DNA from: Sphingobacterium populi
Lineage (GTDB): Bacteria; Bacteroidota; Bacteroidia; Sphingobacteriales; Sphingobacteriaceae
DNA length: 64,000 bases
Direction of reading: 5' to 3'
NCBI RefSeq assembly: GCF_001586775.1
Contig: NZ_LQXS01000005.1
Span: 124,001-188,000 of the forward strand
The position numbers and the translations under genes are program-made. Within the stretch, counting starts at the first letter, position 1. Each line of letters starts with the position of its first letter. Under the pieces are notes generated by a model. The model was not told the DNA's origin, ran no database searches, and saw only the letters and a list, made by a program, of their open reading frames with translations. This document shows, in pieces, positions 45,690 through 55,361 of this stretch.

Positions 45690-45891
45690 GGGTTTAGATG
45701 TAGGTGTCTAGTAAGATATCGTCTTCCCGATATCTGAAAATAAAAGTAAACGGATTTACGATATAGGGCTGTTAACAAAACCCCAACAAATTGTTAACAA
45801 AAACTAAATTATTAACTACTACATGTAAATTTTGTGTACATTCATTCTGCCAGATAACAATTCTTCCTGCCAAAAATTGCGATACGTTTAC

Positions 45892-47321
45892 ATGAAACTC
45901 ACCTCCATTTCTCTCGTTTATAAAATCACGGCTGTATTCAGTTTTATCACGCTAATCAGTCTACTGGTTTATCTCACGTATAATACCTTCATCCTCAACG
46001 ACCAGCAGTATCAAAACACCGAAAAACTCTTAATCAAAGAGTTCTACTATAATGCAATTCGAAATGACAAATTGTATCCCGGAGGGCAAGATATTTTTGA
46101 TGCTAACATCAACCCCAAGCTGGCGCTATTAGATAGCTTAGATAAACACCACAGCAGCGAACTGCGAGATACAATAAGTGCAATTTTGCAAATTTGGACC
46201 GGGAGCTTAAGCTCCACAACACCATGGATAGTGTATTTGAGCAGATCAAATCGACTTTTCAATTGGGAGATGAGTGGGAATATGCACTATTGCTGAATCG
46301 TGTACGCATTAACCTTACCGATGAACGCAAAGTCGACATTTATAGCCCTGAGTCAATCGCAGCTGGCGACCGGAACACCATTCCGGCGATGAACGGACTA
46401 CGCATCGGAGGCAAATTAGAAAAACTTAGAAAACAGAACCTAGTATCAGAACTCAATGTAAGCAGTACAGAAAATTTCAGCTATCAAGTCTCATTCGCCA
46501 TCTTCGCCGATCGAAAAAACAGAACAATTGCCTTGCTGAAACTGATTGCTCCTGTTTTTCTACTTGGGATTTTTGCCATTGTGACCATTATAATCATTTA
46601 TCTGGCGACCTACAGAAACTGGATCAGACAAAAGCGTTTGGCAGATATGAAGTCGGATTTTGTCAATAGCATTACACATGAATTTAACACCCCGATTGCG
46701 ACTATTCAAGTAGCCAATAAAACGTTGAAATCACAGCAACTTGTACAAGAAAATAAACCGCTTGAAGCCCTTACCGATGTTATTCAGCGCCAATCCAGCC
46801 GCTTGCAACGTTTATTCTCACAGGTGCTCGACATCACCGCAATGAGTGGATACGCACTACAAAAAGAGCCTGAAAACATCACCTGCTTATTACGAGAAAT
46901 GGCAGACGACTATCGCCTTAAGATGAGCGACAGCCAGACACGAATTGAATTCATTGACTTACCTCAAAAAGATACTATAGTAACGATGAATCCATTCTTC
47001 TTTACCACGATGATTTCAAACCTATTAGAAAATGCGGTAAAGCACAATCACAAAACAGAAAAAACTATAAAAATTGAATTAATCGACACCGGTAATAATT
47101 GGCGCATACGGCTATCGGACAATGGAAACGGTATCTCTGATAAGGAACTAAAACTTGTGTTTCAAAAATTTTACCGTTCGCAATCTAACACGCAAACCAG
47201 TCTTGGATTAGGCTTGTATTATGTTAGACAATGCGTTATAGCACATGGCTGGACTATAGATATTGAAAGCGTGGTCGAAGTCGGGAGCAGCTTTATTATC
47301 GATATTCCTAAAAATTCGTAA
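45892..47321 (+). pseudogene. Two-component sensor histidine kinase, frame-broken
   Basis: A membrane kinase. Helix 1 (about residues 10-33) is followed by a periplasmic region that leaves frame somewhere in 46146-46296 (ending IWTGSLSS in the first frame). The rest is in another frame from about 46194: second helix LIAPVFLLGIFAIVTIIIIY, HisKA FVNSITHEFNTPIATI, N box SNLLENAVKHN, G1 SDNGNGIS and G2 GLGLYYVRQ, ending 47321. With one base added the chain would be 476 residues, a normal size. The ATG at 45892 (MKLTSISLVYK) is preferred over an earlier start. Its response regulator follows after nine bases. The break lies in the sensor domain. Confidence 0.8.
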
Positions 47322-47330
47322 TATAGAGGT

Positions 47331-48032
47331 ATGAAAACACGCATTTTATATGTGGAAGATGAATCGGATCTAGGTAATGTAACTAAGCAATACCTAGAAA
47401 TGATGGGATTCGAAGTATATTGGGCTTTGGATGGTACTACTGCATTAAAAGCGTATGGTCAAGCGCAGTTCGATATCAGTATTATAGACATACAATTGCC
47501 CGATACAGACGGATTTGCCCTAGCCAAACAAATTAGCCTAATTAACGAGCAAGCACATTTTCTGTTTTTGACTGCGCGAAACATGAAGGAAGACAAAATC
47601 AAAGGTCTACAATTAGGCGCGTTTGACTACATCACCAAACCATTCGACGTAGACGAATTGGTCTTACGTATTCGCAATTTCGTGAACAGGCAAATGCGCA
47701 GCACCCATACGCAAGCCGAAAGCGTCACAAACCAAATAAACATCAACGATGTAAAATTGGACTTAAAATTGCTATCAATATCTGTAGGAGAAAGTTTTAC
47801 GACTACACTAACACTGCGAGAGCTAGAATTATTTACTTATTTGTACAAGCAGCGCAACCAAATAGTAAAACGAGAGGAGATTCTATTACATATCTGGGGT
47901 GACAATGATTATTTTCTAGGTCGAAGCCTCGATGTTTTCATCTCAAGATTGAGAAAAGTGTTGTCTAAATCCAATAGCGTCAGAATTGAGAATGTATACG
48001 GTGTAGGATTTAAATTAGTCGCTCCCGGATAA
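47331..48032 (+). CDS. OmpR-family response regulator
   Basis: A 233-residue regulator. The receiver domain (about residues 3-118) has acidic residues VEDE and phospho-Asp53 in SIIDIQLPDTDGF, with the Thr (FLTAR) and Lys (ITKPF) switch residues. The C-terminal winged helix (about 130-230) ends RSLDVFISRLRKVL and ENVYGVGFKL. It would be phosphorylated by the kinase nine bases upstream. The pair resembles the RprXY-like systems of Bacteroidota, but the target genes cannot be read here. Confidence 0.95.
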   Translation: MKTRILYVEDESDLGNVTKQYLEMMGFEVYWALDGTTALKAYGQAQFDISIIDIQLPDTDGFALAKQISLINEQAHFLFLTARNMKEDKIKGLQLGAFDYITKPFDVDELVLRIRNFVNRQMRSTHTQAESVTNQININDVKLDLKLLSISVGESFTTTLTLRELELFTYLYKQRNQIVKREEILLHIWGDNDYFLGRSLDVFISRLRKVLSKSNSVRIENVYGVGFKLVAPG

Positions 48033-48050
48033 TCTATAACAACACGACGT

Positions 48051-48893
48051 ATGACCAACAACGAATTCACCGCATTAGTATCCTTGCTGGACGACCCCGA
48101 CTACGATATCTTTCAGCAGATCGAGCATAAGCTAGTGACTTTTGGGCCCGACGTTATTCCAATGCTCGAGCAATCATGGGAAGAGTCTTTCGATCCTCTG
48201 GCGCAATCGCGCATTGAAAACATCATTCACAAAATCCAATTTGACGAGGTCAAGAATGAATTACAGATTTGGCAGTTAAACAATTCAGACGATTTATTGG
48301 ATGGGCTCATGATCATCAATCGATATCAATACCCCAACATGAACGAGGATCAAGTATATTATCAACTGGCCGAGCTGCGTAGCGCCGCTTGGACTGGTAT
48401 GATGTACGATATGAGTCCGGTAGAAAAAGTAAGGTTGCTGAATAACATTATCTTCCGCGAATACGGCCTTTCTGGCAATACAAGCAATTACCACGATCCG
48501 CAGAACTCGTTTATCAATCAGGTATTAGAAACGAAGAAAGGTAATCCAATTTCACTTGCATGTGTATATGCGCTGGTCGCACAGAAGTTGGATCTACCAA
48601 TATATGGCGTCAATCTACCCAAGCACTTTGTGTTAGCTTACATGGACGAAACCAATCCCAATAAGGCTCTATTCTATATTAATGTATTTAACCGAGGTCA
48701 AATAATGCAAGATGAGGATATTCATGCTTTTTTGCGACAATTGAACCTGCCAATATCACGCGAATACACACACCCTTGCGACAATATAGCAATTATCAAA
48801 CGTGTACTGCGCAATCTTATGTCAGCATATGAACATATTGACAATAGCACGAAGCGTCAAGATATTGCCTTACTACTGGATCTGATTCAATAG
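48051..48893 (+). CDS. SirB1/transglutaminase-like family protein
   Basis: A 280-residue cytoplasmic protein. The N-terminal part is helical (FTALVSLLDDPDYDIFQQIEHKL, HEAT-like). The SirB1/Transglut_core2 domain (about residues 80-230) contains NSFINQVLETKKGNPISLAC with Cys in the nucleophile position and LPIYGVNLPKHFVLAY with the His. Family members lack a proven activity, and some carry a Cys-His-Asp triad of transglutaminase type. It follows the response regulator by 18 bases and may be co-transcribed, but the same gene is found in other settings in Bacteroidota. Confidence 0.85.
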   Translation: MTNNEFTALVSLLDDPDYDIFQQIEHKLVTFGPDVIPMLEQSWEESFDPLAQSRIENIIHKIQFDEVKNELQIWQLNNSDDLLDGLMIINRYQYPNMNEDQVYYQLAELRSAAWTGMMYDMSPVEKVRLLNNIIFREYGLSGNTSNYHDPQNSFINQVLETKKGNPISLACVYALVAQKLDLPIYGVNLPKHFVLAYMDETNPNKALFYINVFNRGQIMQDEDIHAFLRQLNLPISREYTHPCDNIAIIKRVLRNLMSAYEHIDNSTKRQDIALLLDLIQ

Positions 48894-48920
48894 CATTTTA
48901 AACAAATGCTACACCTCCGG

Positions 48921-50147
48921 TTAGTGTCGTTTTCTAGCAACACTGCTCGAATTTATGGTCGAGTCTGCCGGAATAGTTCCGCGCGCATCGAGCGACACGC
49001 CTATTGGTGTGCGGTTTGGAATCCTCAATTCACCATTTGGCTCAACATCTCCTTCATCAGTAATTAAAAATCTTAAAACCGCACCCGCACCAGGGCCCGT
49101 GCTAGAGACTGCCTGCGAATCGGCAACGTACAAATAACGTGCGCCATCTCGCGTGTCTATTGCTACACTAACTGGATTAGCCAGCTTAGTCCTTGTCCCC
49201 TCGATCGTGCGACTAACTGAAATATTCGCATCGGTAGTATGAGTAGAGAAGTTTTCATAAAACAAGATTTTGCTATTGCCGCCTTGTACTAACTGAGTAG
49301 CAACCATCAAATCCAACTTGGGTGAATATGCCATGGAAAGTAAATTTGTAACGCCTGTAAGAGATAGCGTAAAATCTGGCTCAATATCTAAGCGCAAAGA
49401 ATCTGGCCTGTTAGCCAATTGATCTGGAAGATTCAGGTAGCCCAGCACCTCTGTCGTCGCGGTTTCGCTGAATGTAGATATATAGGTTCTATTCTGCAAA
49501 TCTTCCGTTCTCAAGCTAATATCGTATACAAAAATGGCACGAATCAATTTGTCAGAAAATGGAACTCTATATGTTGGCAAACTAGCACGATCTTTTGTTC
49601 TAACTCGACCATAGACAAACAGATCAGACTGCGTTTGGCCAGCGTTTGCCAACACAGAACCGACTAATGATGGAGGAATAGTGGGTTCAGAGGCACGCGT
49701 ATTAGGCATAAACAATAGATCTCTATTGGGATGATAAGCCATATTGTGAATGGCCGTTAGCAATTCGGATGTCGGCTGACCTTGTCTTGCTAGCGTTCCG
49801 CGGAGGGTGTCAATCCGATAAATCTGAATAGCATGATCTTCCGCTGAAGGCGTGTTTTGAGAGGATTGAAATAGTAGTTGAACTTCTGGACTATAAGTAA
49901 TCGCAGAACCACCAAAAGCTCCAGTTCGAAATGCGTTATTGAATGAAGTGAAAAGGGCATCATCCGCAGGATCGACCAGATACACGTTTTCTAACTGCTG
50001 CAATGCTGTATTTGGCTGAAAGTTAGAAGTCGAGATATACAATCGACTAATCGGACGAGTTGGTCGAATTGGCTCATCATCATCACGCAAACACCCTACC
50101 GTACTGCCTAGCAGCATTCCAAAAATTAGCAAGCGAATCCAACTCAT
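48921..50147 (-). CDS. Predicted lipoprotein, propeller-like, unknown function
   Basis: A 408-residue predicted lipoprotein. The signal IRLLIFGMLLGSTVGC has Cys at about residue 19, followed by a DDDEP acidic stretch, which favours outer-membrane sorting in some Bacteroidota. The rest shows repeated short strands with phrases such as AYHPNRDLLFMPNT, AYSPKLDLMVATQL and AIDTRDGARYLYVAD, typical of a beta-propeller of six or so blades, though no named family is recognised. It is convergent with the SirB1-like gene. No function is offered. Confidence 0.7.
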   Translation of the reverse strand: MSWIRLLIFGMLLGSTVGCLRDDDEPIRPTRPISRLYISTSNFQPNTALQQLENVYLVDPADDALFTSFNNAFRTGAFGGSAITYSPEVQLLFQSSQNTPSAEDHAIQIYRIDTLRGTLARQGQPTSELLTAIHNMAYHPNRDLLFMPNTRASEPTIPPSLVGSVLANAGQTQSDLFVYGRVRTKDRASLPTYRVPFSDKLIRAIFVYDISLRTEDLQNRTYISTFSETATTEVLGYLNLPDQLANRPDSLRLDIEPDFTLSLTGVTNLLSMAYSPKLDLMVATQLVQGGNSKILFYENFSTHTTDANISVSRTIEGTRTKLANPVSVAIDTRDGARYLYVADSQAVSSTGPGAGAVLRFLITDEGDVEPNGELRIPNRTPIGVSLDARGTIPADSTINSSSVARKRH

Positions 50148-50291
50148 CTTTTGTACTTTACATTTAACTTATACAAAGTTAAAAATAAAGTTTTACGAAA
50201 TAGAAATCATTACAATTCTTAACATTAGCGCCATGTTCCTATGATCTATTAAATTCTAACTAAACCATTGGAAATGAATACTACATTTATG

Positions 50292-50299
50292 TACATTTG
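50292..50299 (+). promoter_or_regulatory. -7 box directly before metZ
   Basis: TACATTTG matches TAnnTTTG and ends six bases before the ATG at 50306, the same spacing as at glyS. A TTG-containing stretch about 22 bases upstream may serve as -33. Confidence 0.4.
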
Positions 50300-50305
50300 C
50301 GAACT

Positions 50306-51478
50306 ATGCAAAAAGACGACTCCAAAATAATACGCAACCAAGTTCCCCGCTCAGCTAAAAGAGAACATTCGACGCCATTGTACTTGACATCTAGCTTTAT
50401 CTTCGATAGTGCAGAGCAAGGCCGTGCAATCTTTGCCGAGGAGGAAGAAGGAATGGTTTATTCTAGGTATTCAAACCCTAATACCGAAGAGTTTATCAGC
50501 AAGGTGTGTATTATGGAAGGTGCAGAAGCCGGATTATCCTTTTCTTCTGGTATGGCCGCGGTCTTTGCATCTTTTGCCGCCTTCATCAAGAGTGGCGATC
50601 ACATCGTGTCAAGTAGAGCGATATTTGGATCTACACATCAGTTGTTTACCCAACTTTTTCCACGTTGGGGAGTTACCACAACTTATGTGGACGGCGTCGA
50701 GCAACAACAATGGGAAGAAGCAATTCAGGAAAATACTAAAATCATCTTTTTAGAATCTCCTTCTAACCCCGGTTTAGAATTAGTAGACTTAGAATGGCTA
50801 GGAAAATTTAAGGAGAAATATCCGCATATTTTGTTAATCATCGACAATTGCTTTGCGACTCCGTATTTGCAAAAGCCACTGCAATATGGATTTGATTTAT
50901 CCATTCATTCGGCTACCAAGTACATGGATGGACAAGGTCGTGTATTGGGCGGGGTTACCGTAGGAAAGAAAGAACTCATCGATACAATGATGTTTTTCAT
51001 TCGGCACACAGGCCCATCTATGTCGCCATTCAATGCGTGGGTCATTTCCAAAAGTTTGGACACATTAGGTTTACGCATGGATCGCCATTGTTCTAACGCT
51101 CTGGCACTAGCCGAAGCCTTGCAAAATCACGCAGAAATTGAAGATGTAAAATATCCTTTCTTACCTTCACACCCGCAGTACGAGCTGGCAAAAAAGCAAA
51201 TGAAGGCGGGCGGTGGCATCGTTACATTTGTGGTGAAGGGTGGTTTTGAACGTGCAAAAAACTTTATCGATCATCTGGAAATGATACTGTGTACGTCCAA
51301 CTTGGGCGATAATCGGTCAATTGTTACACATCCTGCGTCTACCACGCATTCTAAATTGTCTGAACAAGAAAGATTAAACCTTGGTATCAAACCAGGGTCA
51401 ATCCGTCTATCAGTGGGTTTAGAAGATAAAGACGATATCATTGCTGACGTAGTCGATGCGCTAAACAAAACTCGCTAA
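50306..51478 (+). CDS. metZ: O-succinylhomoserine sulfhydrylase (Cys/Met metabolism PLP family)
   Basis: A 390-residue PLP enzyme of the gamma family. MetZ-type enzymes make homocysteine directly from O-succinyl- (or acyl-) homoserine and sulfide in methionine synthesis. The Schiff-base Lys205 lies in SIHSATKYMDGQGRVLGG, and the MDGQGRVLGG sequence is a hallmark of MetZ-like proteins. Other conserved parts are YSRYSNPNTEEF, FSSGMAAV, FLESPSNPGLEL and SIRLSVGLEDKDDI near the end. The frame opens at a TTG at 50297, but that is part of the -7 box, so ATG 50306 is used. The exact acyl group (succinyl or acetyl) cannot be told from sequence. Confidence 0.88.
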   Translation: MQKDDSKIIRNQVPRSAKREHSTPLYLTSSFIFDSAEQGRAIFAEEEEGMVYSRYSNPNTEEFISKVCIMEGAEAGLSFSSGMAAVFASFAAFIKSGDHIVSSRAIFGSTHQLFTQLFPRWGVTTTYVDGVEQQQWEEAIQENTKIIFLESPSNPGLELVDLEWLGKFKEKYPHILLIIDNCFATPYLQKPLQYGFDLSIHSATKYMDGQGRVLGGVTVGKKELIDTMMFFIRHTGPSMSPFNAWVISKSLDTLGLRMDRHCSNALALAEALQNHAEIEDVKYPFLPSHPQYELAKKQMKAGGGIVTFVVKGGFERAKNFIDHLEMILCTSNLGDNRSIVTHPASTTHSKLSEQERLNLGIKPGSIRLSVGLEDKDDIIADVVDALNKTR

Positions 51479-51538
51479 ATGCACGTGTGCAACCTAATGG
51501 TTTGGGTTTTTGCATTTTATTTTTGACATTTGTATCAA

Positions 51539-51994
51539 ATGAGCAGAATTTTCTCCATATTCCTATTGTTTATCTACTCGCTTACCAGCACGGGAGCTAC
51601 GGTATATATACACAGCTGTGGACAAAACGCTCAGATTTCTATTTTTGAAAAACAAACTAATTCTGCTGACTGTACTTTTTGTACAGGAGATCACCATTCT
51701 TGCTGCATCGAGGCGCAAGACATGATGACCGAGGATATTCTCGCGTGTACTCACGAGCATTCTTGTTGTACGGATGTACGAGTCGAATTGAGTAATGGCG
51801 AAGAACAAGCGTTGACAAGTTTATTTAAAGATTTTGAAACGTTATCTCCCGCGGAATTCATTATTCCGTGGATTATTGTATTTCACCATGCATTGTTTGA
51901 TGCATCAGCATCGGCGAAGCCGGCCGTAGCCACATTCGCAGCAACTACCACATTCCCCAATACTTATCTAGTAAATTGTAATTTTCGTATTTGA
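51539..51994 (+). CDS. Cys/His-rich HYC_CC_PP-type protein
   Basis: A 151-residue small secreted or membrane protein. An N-terminal hydrophobic signal (about residues 1-20, IFSIFLLFIYSLTSTG) is followed by HSCGQNAQ, CTFCTGDHHSCC and CTHEHSCC, a dense set of Cys and His pairs. The YIHSCG, CC and C-terminal hydrophobic stretch match the HYC_CC_PP family, which is usually encoded next to copper or metal-related TonB receptors in Bacteroidota. The start is ATG 51539. A TTG at 51530 belongs to a -7-like box. It lies 72 bases before the HMA-TonB receptor, and a metal link is likely but inferred. Confidence 0.72.
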   Translation: MSRIFSIFLLFIYSLTSTGATVYIHSCGQNAQISIFEKQTNSADCTFCTGDHHSCCIEAQDMMTEDILACTHEHSCCTDVRVELSNGEEQALTSLFKDFETLSPAEFIIPWIIVFHHALFDASASAKPAVATFAATTTFPNTYLVNCNFRI

Positions 51995-52066
51995 TATTTG
52001 ATGTAGTTCCATGATTCTACCATCCTGAATAGATGGTATCAAGTTCCCTACATTTAAAATACATCT

Positions 52067-54673
52067 ATGAAAAATATATTTTTTTGGTATATCGCTATTT
52101 TTTTTGCGGCTATACCATCCACACAAGCGCAAAATGCGATCAAAGAAACATTTGACGTCGCTGGCAATTGTGGCATGTGCAAACAACGCATCGAAAAAGC
52201 AGGTAAAGATGCTGGAGCATCCCACATCATTTGGAATCCACAAACCGGCAAAGCTGAAGTAACATTTGATAACAACAATAGCAGCCTTTCGAAGATAAAA
52301 GAAGCTATTGCAGCAGCAGGACACGACACCGACGAATTTAAAGCTCCCGATGCCGTATACGATGCATTACATACCTGTTGTTTGTACGAACGAATGGATG
52401 AGGACGCAGACACGACAAAGAACCCATCCTCATCAAATGTAGATAAAACAGAGCACCACGATCATGACCACGAAGTGCGTGGTGTGGTGGTCAACGAAAG
52501 TGAGAATGGCGATCTTAAACCTATTCAAGGCGCTACGGTGTACTGGGTCGAAAATCCCGAGAAAAAGGTCCAATCCGACAAAGACGGTATTTTTAAAATC
52601 ATGCATGAGCATGATTACAAGCGTCTGGTCGTATCTCACACAGCCATGCAAGCAGACACACTAGAAGTGACCAATCTGCATGAGGTGTTGGTTGTACAGT
52701 CGAAAAACAATGTATTAAAGGAAATCGTTGTTTCGCGCCGCCAAAAGTCCAATTACATCTCTCGGATGAATGCCACTCGAGTAGAAACCCTAACGGCTCG
52801 AGAATTATTTAAAGCCGCTTGTTGTGATCTTAGCGAGAGTTTTGAAACCAATGCTTCGGTAGACGTGGTGAGCAGCGATGCTGTTACAGGCAGCAAGCAG
52901 ATCCAGATGTTGGGCCTTAGCGGCATCTATACTCAATTGACAGTAGAAGGATTACCGGGGCCAAGGGGATTTGCCATTCCTTTGGGATTAAATAGTATTT
53001 CGGGAAGCTGGATTGAATCAATCAACATCAGCAAAGGGATTGGTTCAGTGGTCAATGGTTTTGAAAATATGGCCGGACAGATCAACGTCGAACTCAAAAA
53101 ACCTCACAACACTGATCGTCTTTATTTCAATGCGTACGCAAATAATATGGGACGTACCGATGTAAATCTGAATGTTTCGCAACAACTCAGTGATAATTGG
53201 TCGGTAGGTTTCCTTTTGCACGACAACTTTATGTATAACCGCCACATGAATTTTAGCAACAACGGCTTTCGCGATATTCCGGTTGGTAATTTATTTAGTG
53301 GTGTCAATCGGTGGCACTACCAAAATGATCACGGCGTTATAGTACAGTTTGGCGTAAAATATTTGAATGATAACCGCATAGGCGGTGAGATCGATTTTGA
53401 TAAAAGTACCGATCAATTCACCACCAACCGATACGGCCTAGGCTTTGTGAACAAACGGATTGAAGGTTTTGCCAAAGTAGGCTATGTATTCCCGACTAAT
53501 TTGCACCGCAGTATCGGTTTGCAATTATCTGCAAGTAACTACGATCAGGAGAGCTTTTTTGGCCTTACGGGCTACAATAATAACCATTCATCGGGCTACG
53601 CCAACTTAATTTTCCAGGATGTAATCGGGAGCGAGGCGCACAAATACAAAGTCGGTGCATCTTTGCAGTACGATAAATACCGAGAAGATCTCTTTTATAC
53701 CTCGCCAAGCATCAATTATCAAATGGGCAGGCAGGAACGCGTAACCGGTGTCTTTGGAGAATACACGTACAGCCCAGCCGAAAAGCTAGATGTGGTTTTG
53801 GGCTTACGCCAAGATCACAACAATTTGTATGGTTGGTTTACCACGCCGCGCGGTGTGATTCGCTATCAACCAACAAGCACGACAACGCTGCGCTTGAGCT
53901 CAGGTCGAGGACAGCGGACTGCTAATATTTTTGCTGAGAACTTGGGAATCTTTGCATCAAGTAGAACTATAGCTAATCTCGATGGCATCGCCTATGGAAC
54001 AGCAGCGTATGGCCTTCGACCAGAAGTATCTTGGAATACAGGATTCAGTGCAGATCAAGATTTTCAATTATTTGGCCGCGAAGCGGGCATATCTGTAGAG
54101 CTCTTTCACAACAACTTTCAAAACCAAGTAGTCATCGATTGGGAAAATCCGCGTGAAGTCGGTTTTTACAACTTAGAAGGGAAATCTTTTTCTAACAGCT
54201 TGCAGACAGAACTTCGATTTATGCCGATCCAGCATATGGAAGCACGTTTTGCGTATCGGTATCTCGACGTACAAACTGATTATCAAACGGGCCGATTGCA
54301 GAAACCATTGATTGCTAAACACCGCGGCTTCATGAATTTGGGTTACAATACGCACGCCGGATGGTCTTTTGATTATACATTGAATGTCGTTGGGCATAAA
54401 CGCATCCCGCCAACCACTGGAAATCCTGCACAATACCAATTACAAGATCGTTCTCAGGCATACGTAACCATGAATGCGCAAGTATCCAAAACGTTTGGCA
54501 AGAACAAGAACTTCGATGTGTACGTAGGTGGAGAGAATTTAAGCAACTTCTTTCAGCAAGATCCAATTCTCGCATTCGATCAACCATTTGGAAGTAATTT
54601 TGACACCAACATGTTGTGGGGGCCACTAACCGGACGCATGTTTTATACCGGAATTCGCTATCATATCAAATAA
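52067..54673 (+). CDS. TonB-dependent receptor with fused N-terminal HMA domain
   Basis: An 868-residue outer membrane receptor. The signal peptide (residues 1-21) is followed by a heavy-metal-associated (HMA) domain (about 26-100) with GNCGMCKQRIEKAG, a CxxC at Cys35/Cys38 and CC near its end (HTCCLYER). Then come a His/Asp-rich linker (EHHDHDHE), a carboxypeptidase-D-like regulatory domain (about 130-215), the plug (about 225-340) and a 22-strand type barrel. In many Bacteroidota the HMA part is a separate small protein next to the receptor. Here it is one chain. It would bind a metal, probably copper, in the periplasm and couple it to uptake or sensing. It is followed by a good terminator. 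Confidence 0.9.
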   Translation: MKNIFFWYIAIFFAAIPSTQAQNAIKETFDVAGNCGMCKQRIEKAGKDAGASHIIWNPQTGKAEVTFDNNNSSLSKIKEAIAAAGHDTDEFKAPDAVYDALHTCCLYERMDEDADTTKNPSSSNVDKTEHHDHDHEVRGVVVNESENGDLKPIQGATVYWVENPEKKVQSDKDGIFKIMHEHDYKRLVVSHTAMQADTLEVTNLHEVLVVQSKNNVLKEIVVSRRQKSNYISRMNATRVETLTARELFKAACCDLSESFETNASVDVVSSDAVTGSKQIQMLGLSGIYTQLTVEGLPGPRGFAIPLGLNSISGSWIESINISKGIGSVVNGFENMAGQINVELKKPHNTDRLYFNAYANNMGRTDVNLNVSQQLSDNWSVGFLLHDNFMYNRHMNFSNNGFRDIPVGNLFSGVNRWHYQNDHGVIVQFGVKYLNDNRIGGEIDFDKSTDQFTTNRYGLGFVNKRIEGFAKVGYVFPTNLHRSIGLQLSASNYDQESFFGLTGYNNNHSSGYANLIFQDVIGSEAHKYKVGASLQYDKYREDLFYTSPSINYQMGRQERVTGVFGEYTYSPAEKLDVVLGLRQDHNNLYGWFTTPRGVIRYQPTSTTTLRLSSGRGQRTANIFAENLGIFASSRTIANLDGIAYGTAAYGLRPEVSWNTGFSADQDFQLFGREAGISVELFHNNFQNQVVIDWENPREVGFYNLEGKSFSNSLQTELRFMPIQHMEARFAYRYLDVQTDYQTGRLQKPLIAKHRGFMNLGYNTHAGWSFDYTLNVVGHKRIPPTTGNPAQYQLQDRSQAYVTMNAQVSKTFGKNKNFDVYVGGENLSNFFQQDPILAFDQPFGSNFDTNMLWGPLTGRMFYTGIRYHIK

Positions 54674-54692
54674 CTGAGTGGAGATAAAGAGC

Positions 54693-54734
54693 AAAAAACC
54701 TGCACAACAAGGACTGTTGTGCAGGTTTTTTTTT
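54693..54734. terminator. Terminator after the HMA-TonB receptor
   Basis: Stem AAAAAACCTGCACAACA (54693-54709) pairs with 54715-54731 across a five-base loop, followed by more T. It also faces the convergent maf gene. Confidence 0.88.
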
Positions 54735-54757
54735 ATGGAAAAGCAAGAAACTACTTA

Positions 54758-55357
54758 TCAGTCTTGCGCCAGAAATTGCTTCATTTCATGGTACAATCGA
54801 GCAGTCGGTAACCCCATTACATTCTCATACGCGCCATCGATCCGCTCAACCGCAATACGGCCAATCCACTCTTGAATACCATAAGAACCCGCTTTATCCA
54901 TCGGGTTATAATTTGCGATGTAATAATCGATTTCATCCTGCTCCAAATCTACAAACCAAACAGTTGTACGCTCCACAAACCGATGTATGCGCCCGCGCAA
55001 CGCAAGGATAACGCCAGTATAAACAGCATGCTGACGACCGGATAATCGTGAAAGCACAGCTTTCGCCTCGTCGGCATCTGCCGGCTTGCCCAGCATGGTG
55101 CCATGCTCATCCGCGACTAAGGTATCGGCTACGATGACCAAATGATCATGATAAGAATTAGCAGAAAACGCCGTAAGTTTGGCTTCCGCAATGCTACAAA
55201 CGATGTCTTCTGGCGTCAGCGATGTATCGATATGCTCATCAACTTCTGGAATTTCGACCGTAAAATCCAAATCCAACCGGCGTAATAGTTCTTGTCGCCT
55301 GGGAGATTGAGATCCTAATATAATTCGGGTGTCTTTTAATTTTTCATTTAATATCAT
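54758..55357 (-). CDS. maf: Maf-family nucleotide pyrophosphatase
   Basis: A 199-residue Maf protein, a pyrophosphatase of the ITPase-like fold that hydrolyses dTTP/UTP or modified nucleotides and influences septum formation. The signature LGSQSPRRQELLRRLDL lies near residues 15-32 and EIPEVDEHID follows. ADTLVADEHGTMLGKPAD carries the catalytic Asp-Thr. The KAGSYGIQEW region and the final GLPTARL are complete. It lies four bases after kdsC on the minus strand, so the two are probably coupled. Confidence 0.93.
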   Translation of the reverse strand: MILNEKLKDTRIILGSQSPRRQELLRRLDLDFTVEIPEVDEHIDTSLTPEDIVCSIAEAKLTAFSANSYHDHLVIVADTLVADEHGTMLGKPADADEAKAVLSRLSGRQHAVYTGVILALRGRIHRFVERTTVWFVDLEQDEIDYYIANYNPMDKAGSYGIQEWIGRIAVERIDGAYENVMGLPTARLYHEMKQFLAQD

Positions 55358-55361
55358 GCCA

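Noticed and set aside
54678..54875. Small gene after the TonB receptor
   Set aside because: It runs through the terminator hairpin and into the opposite strand of maf.
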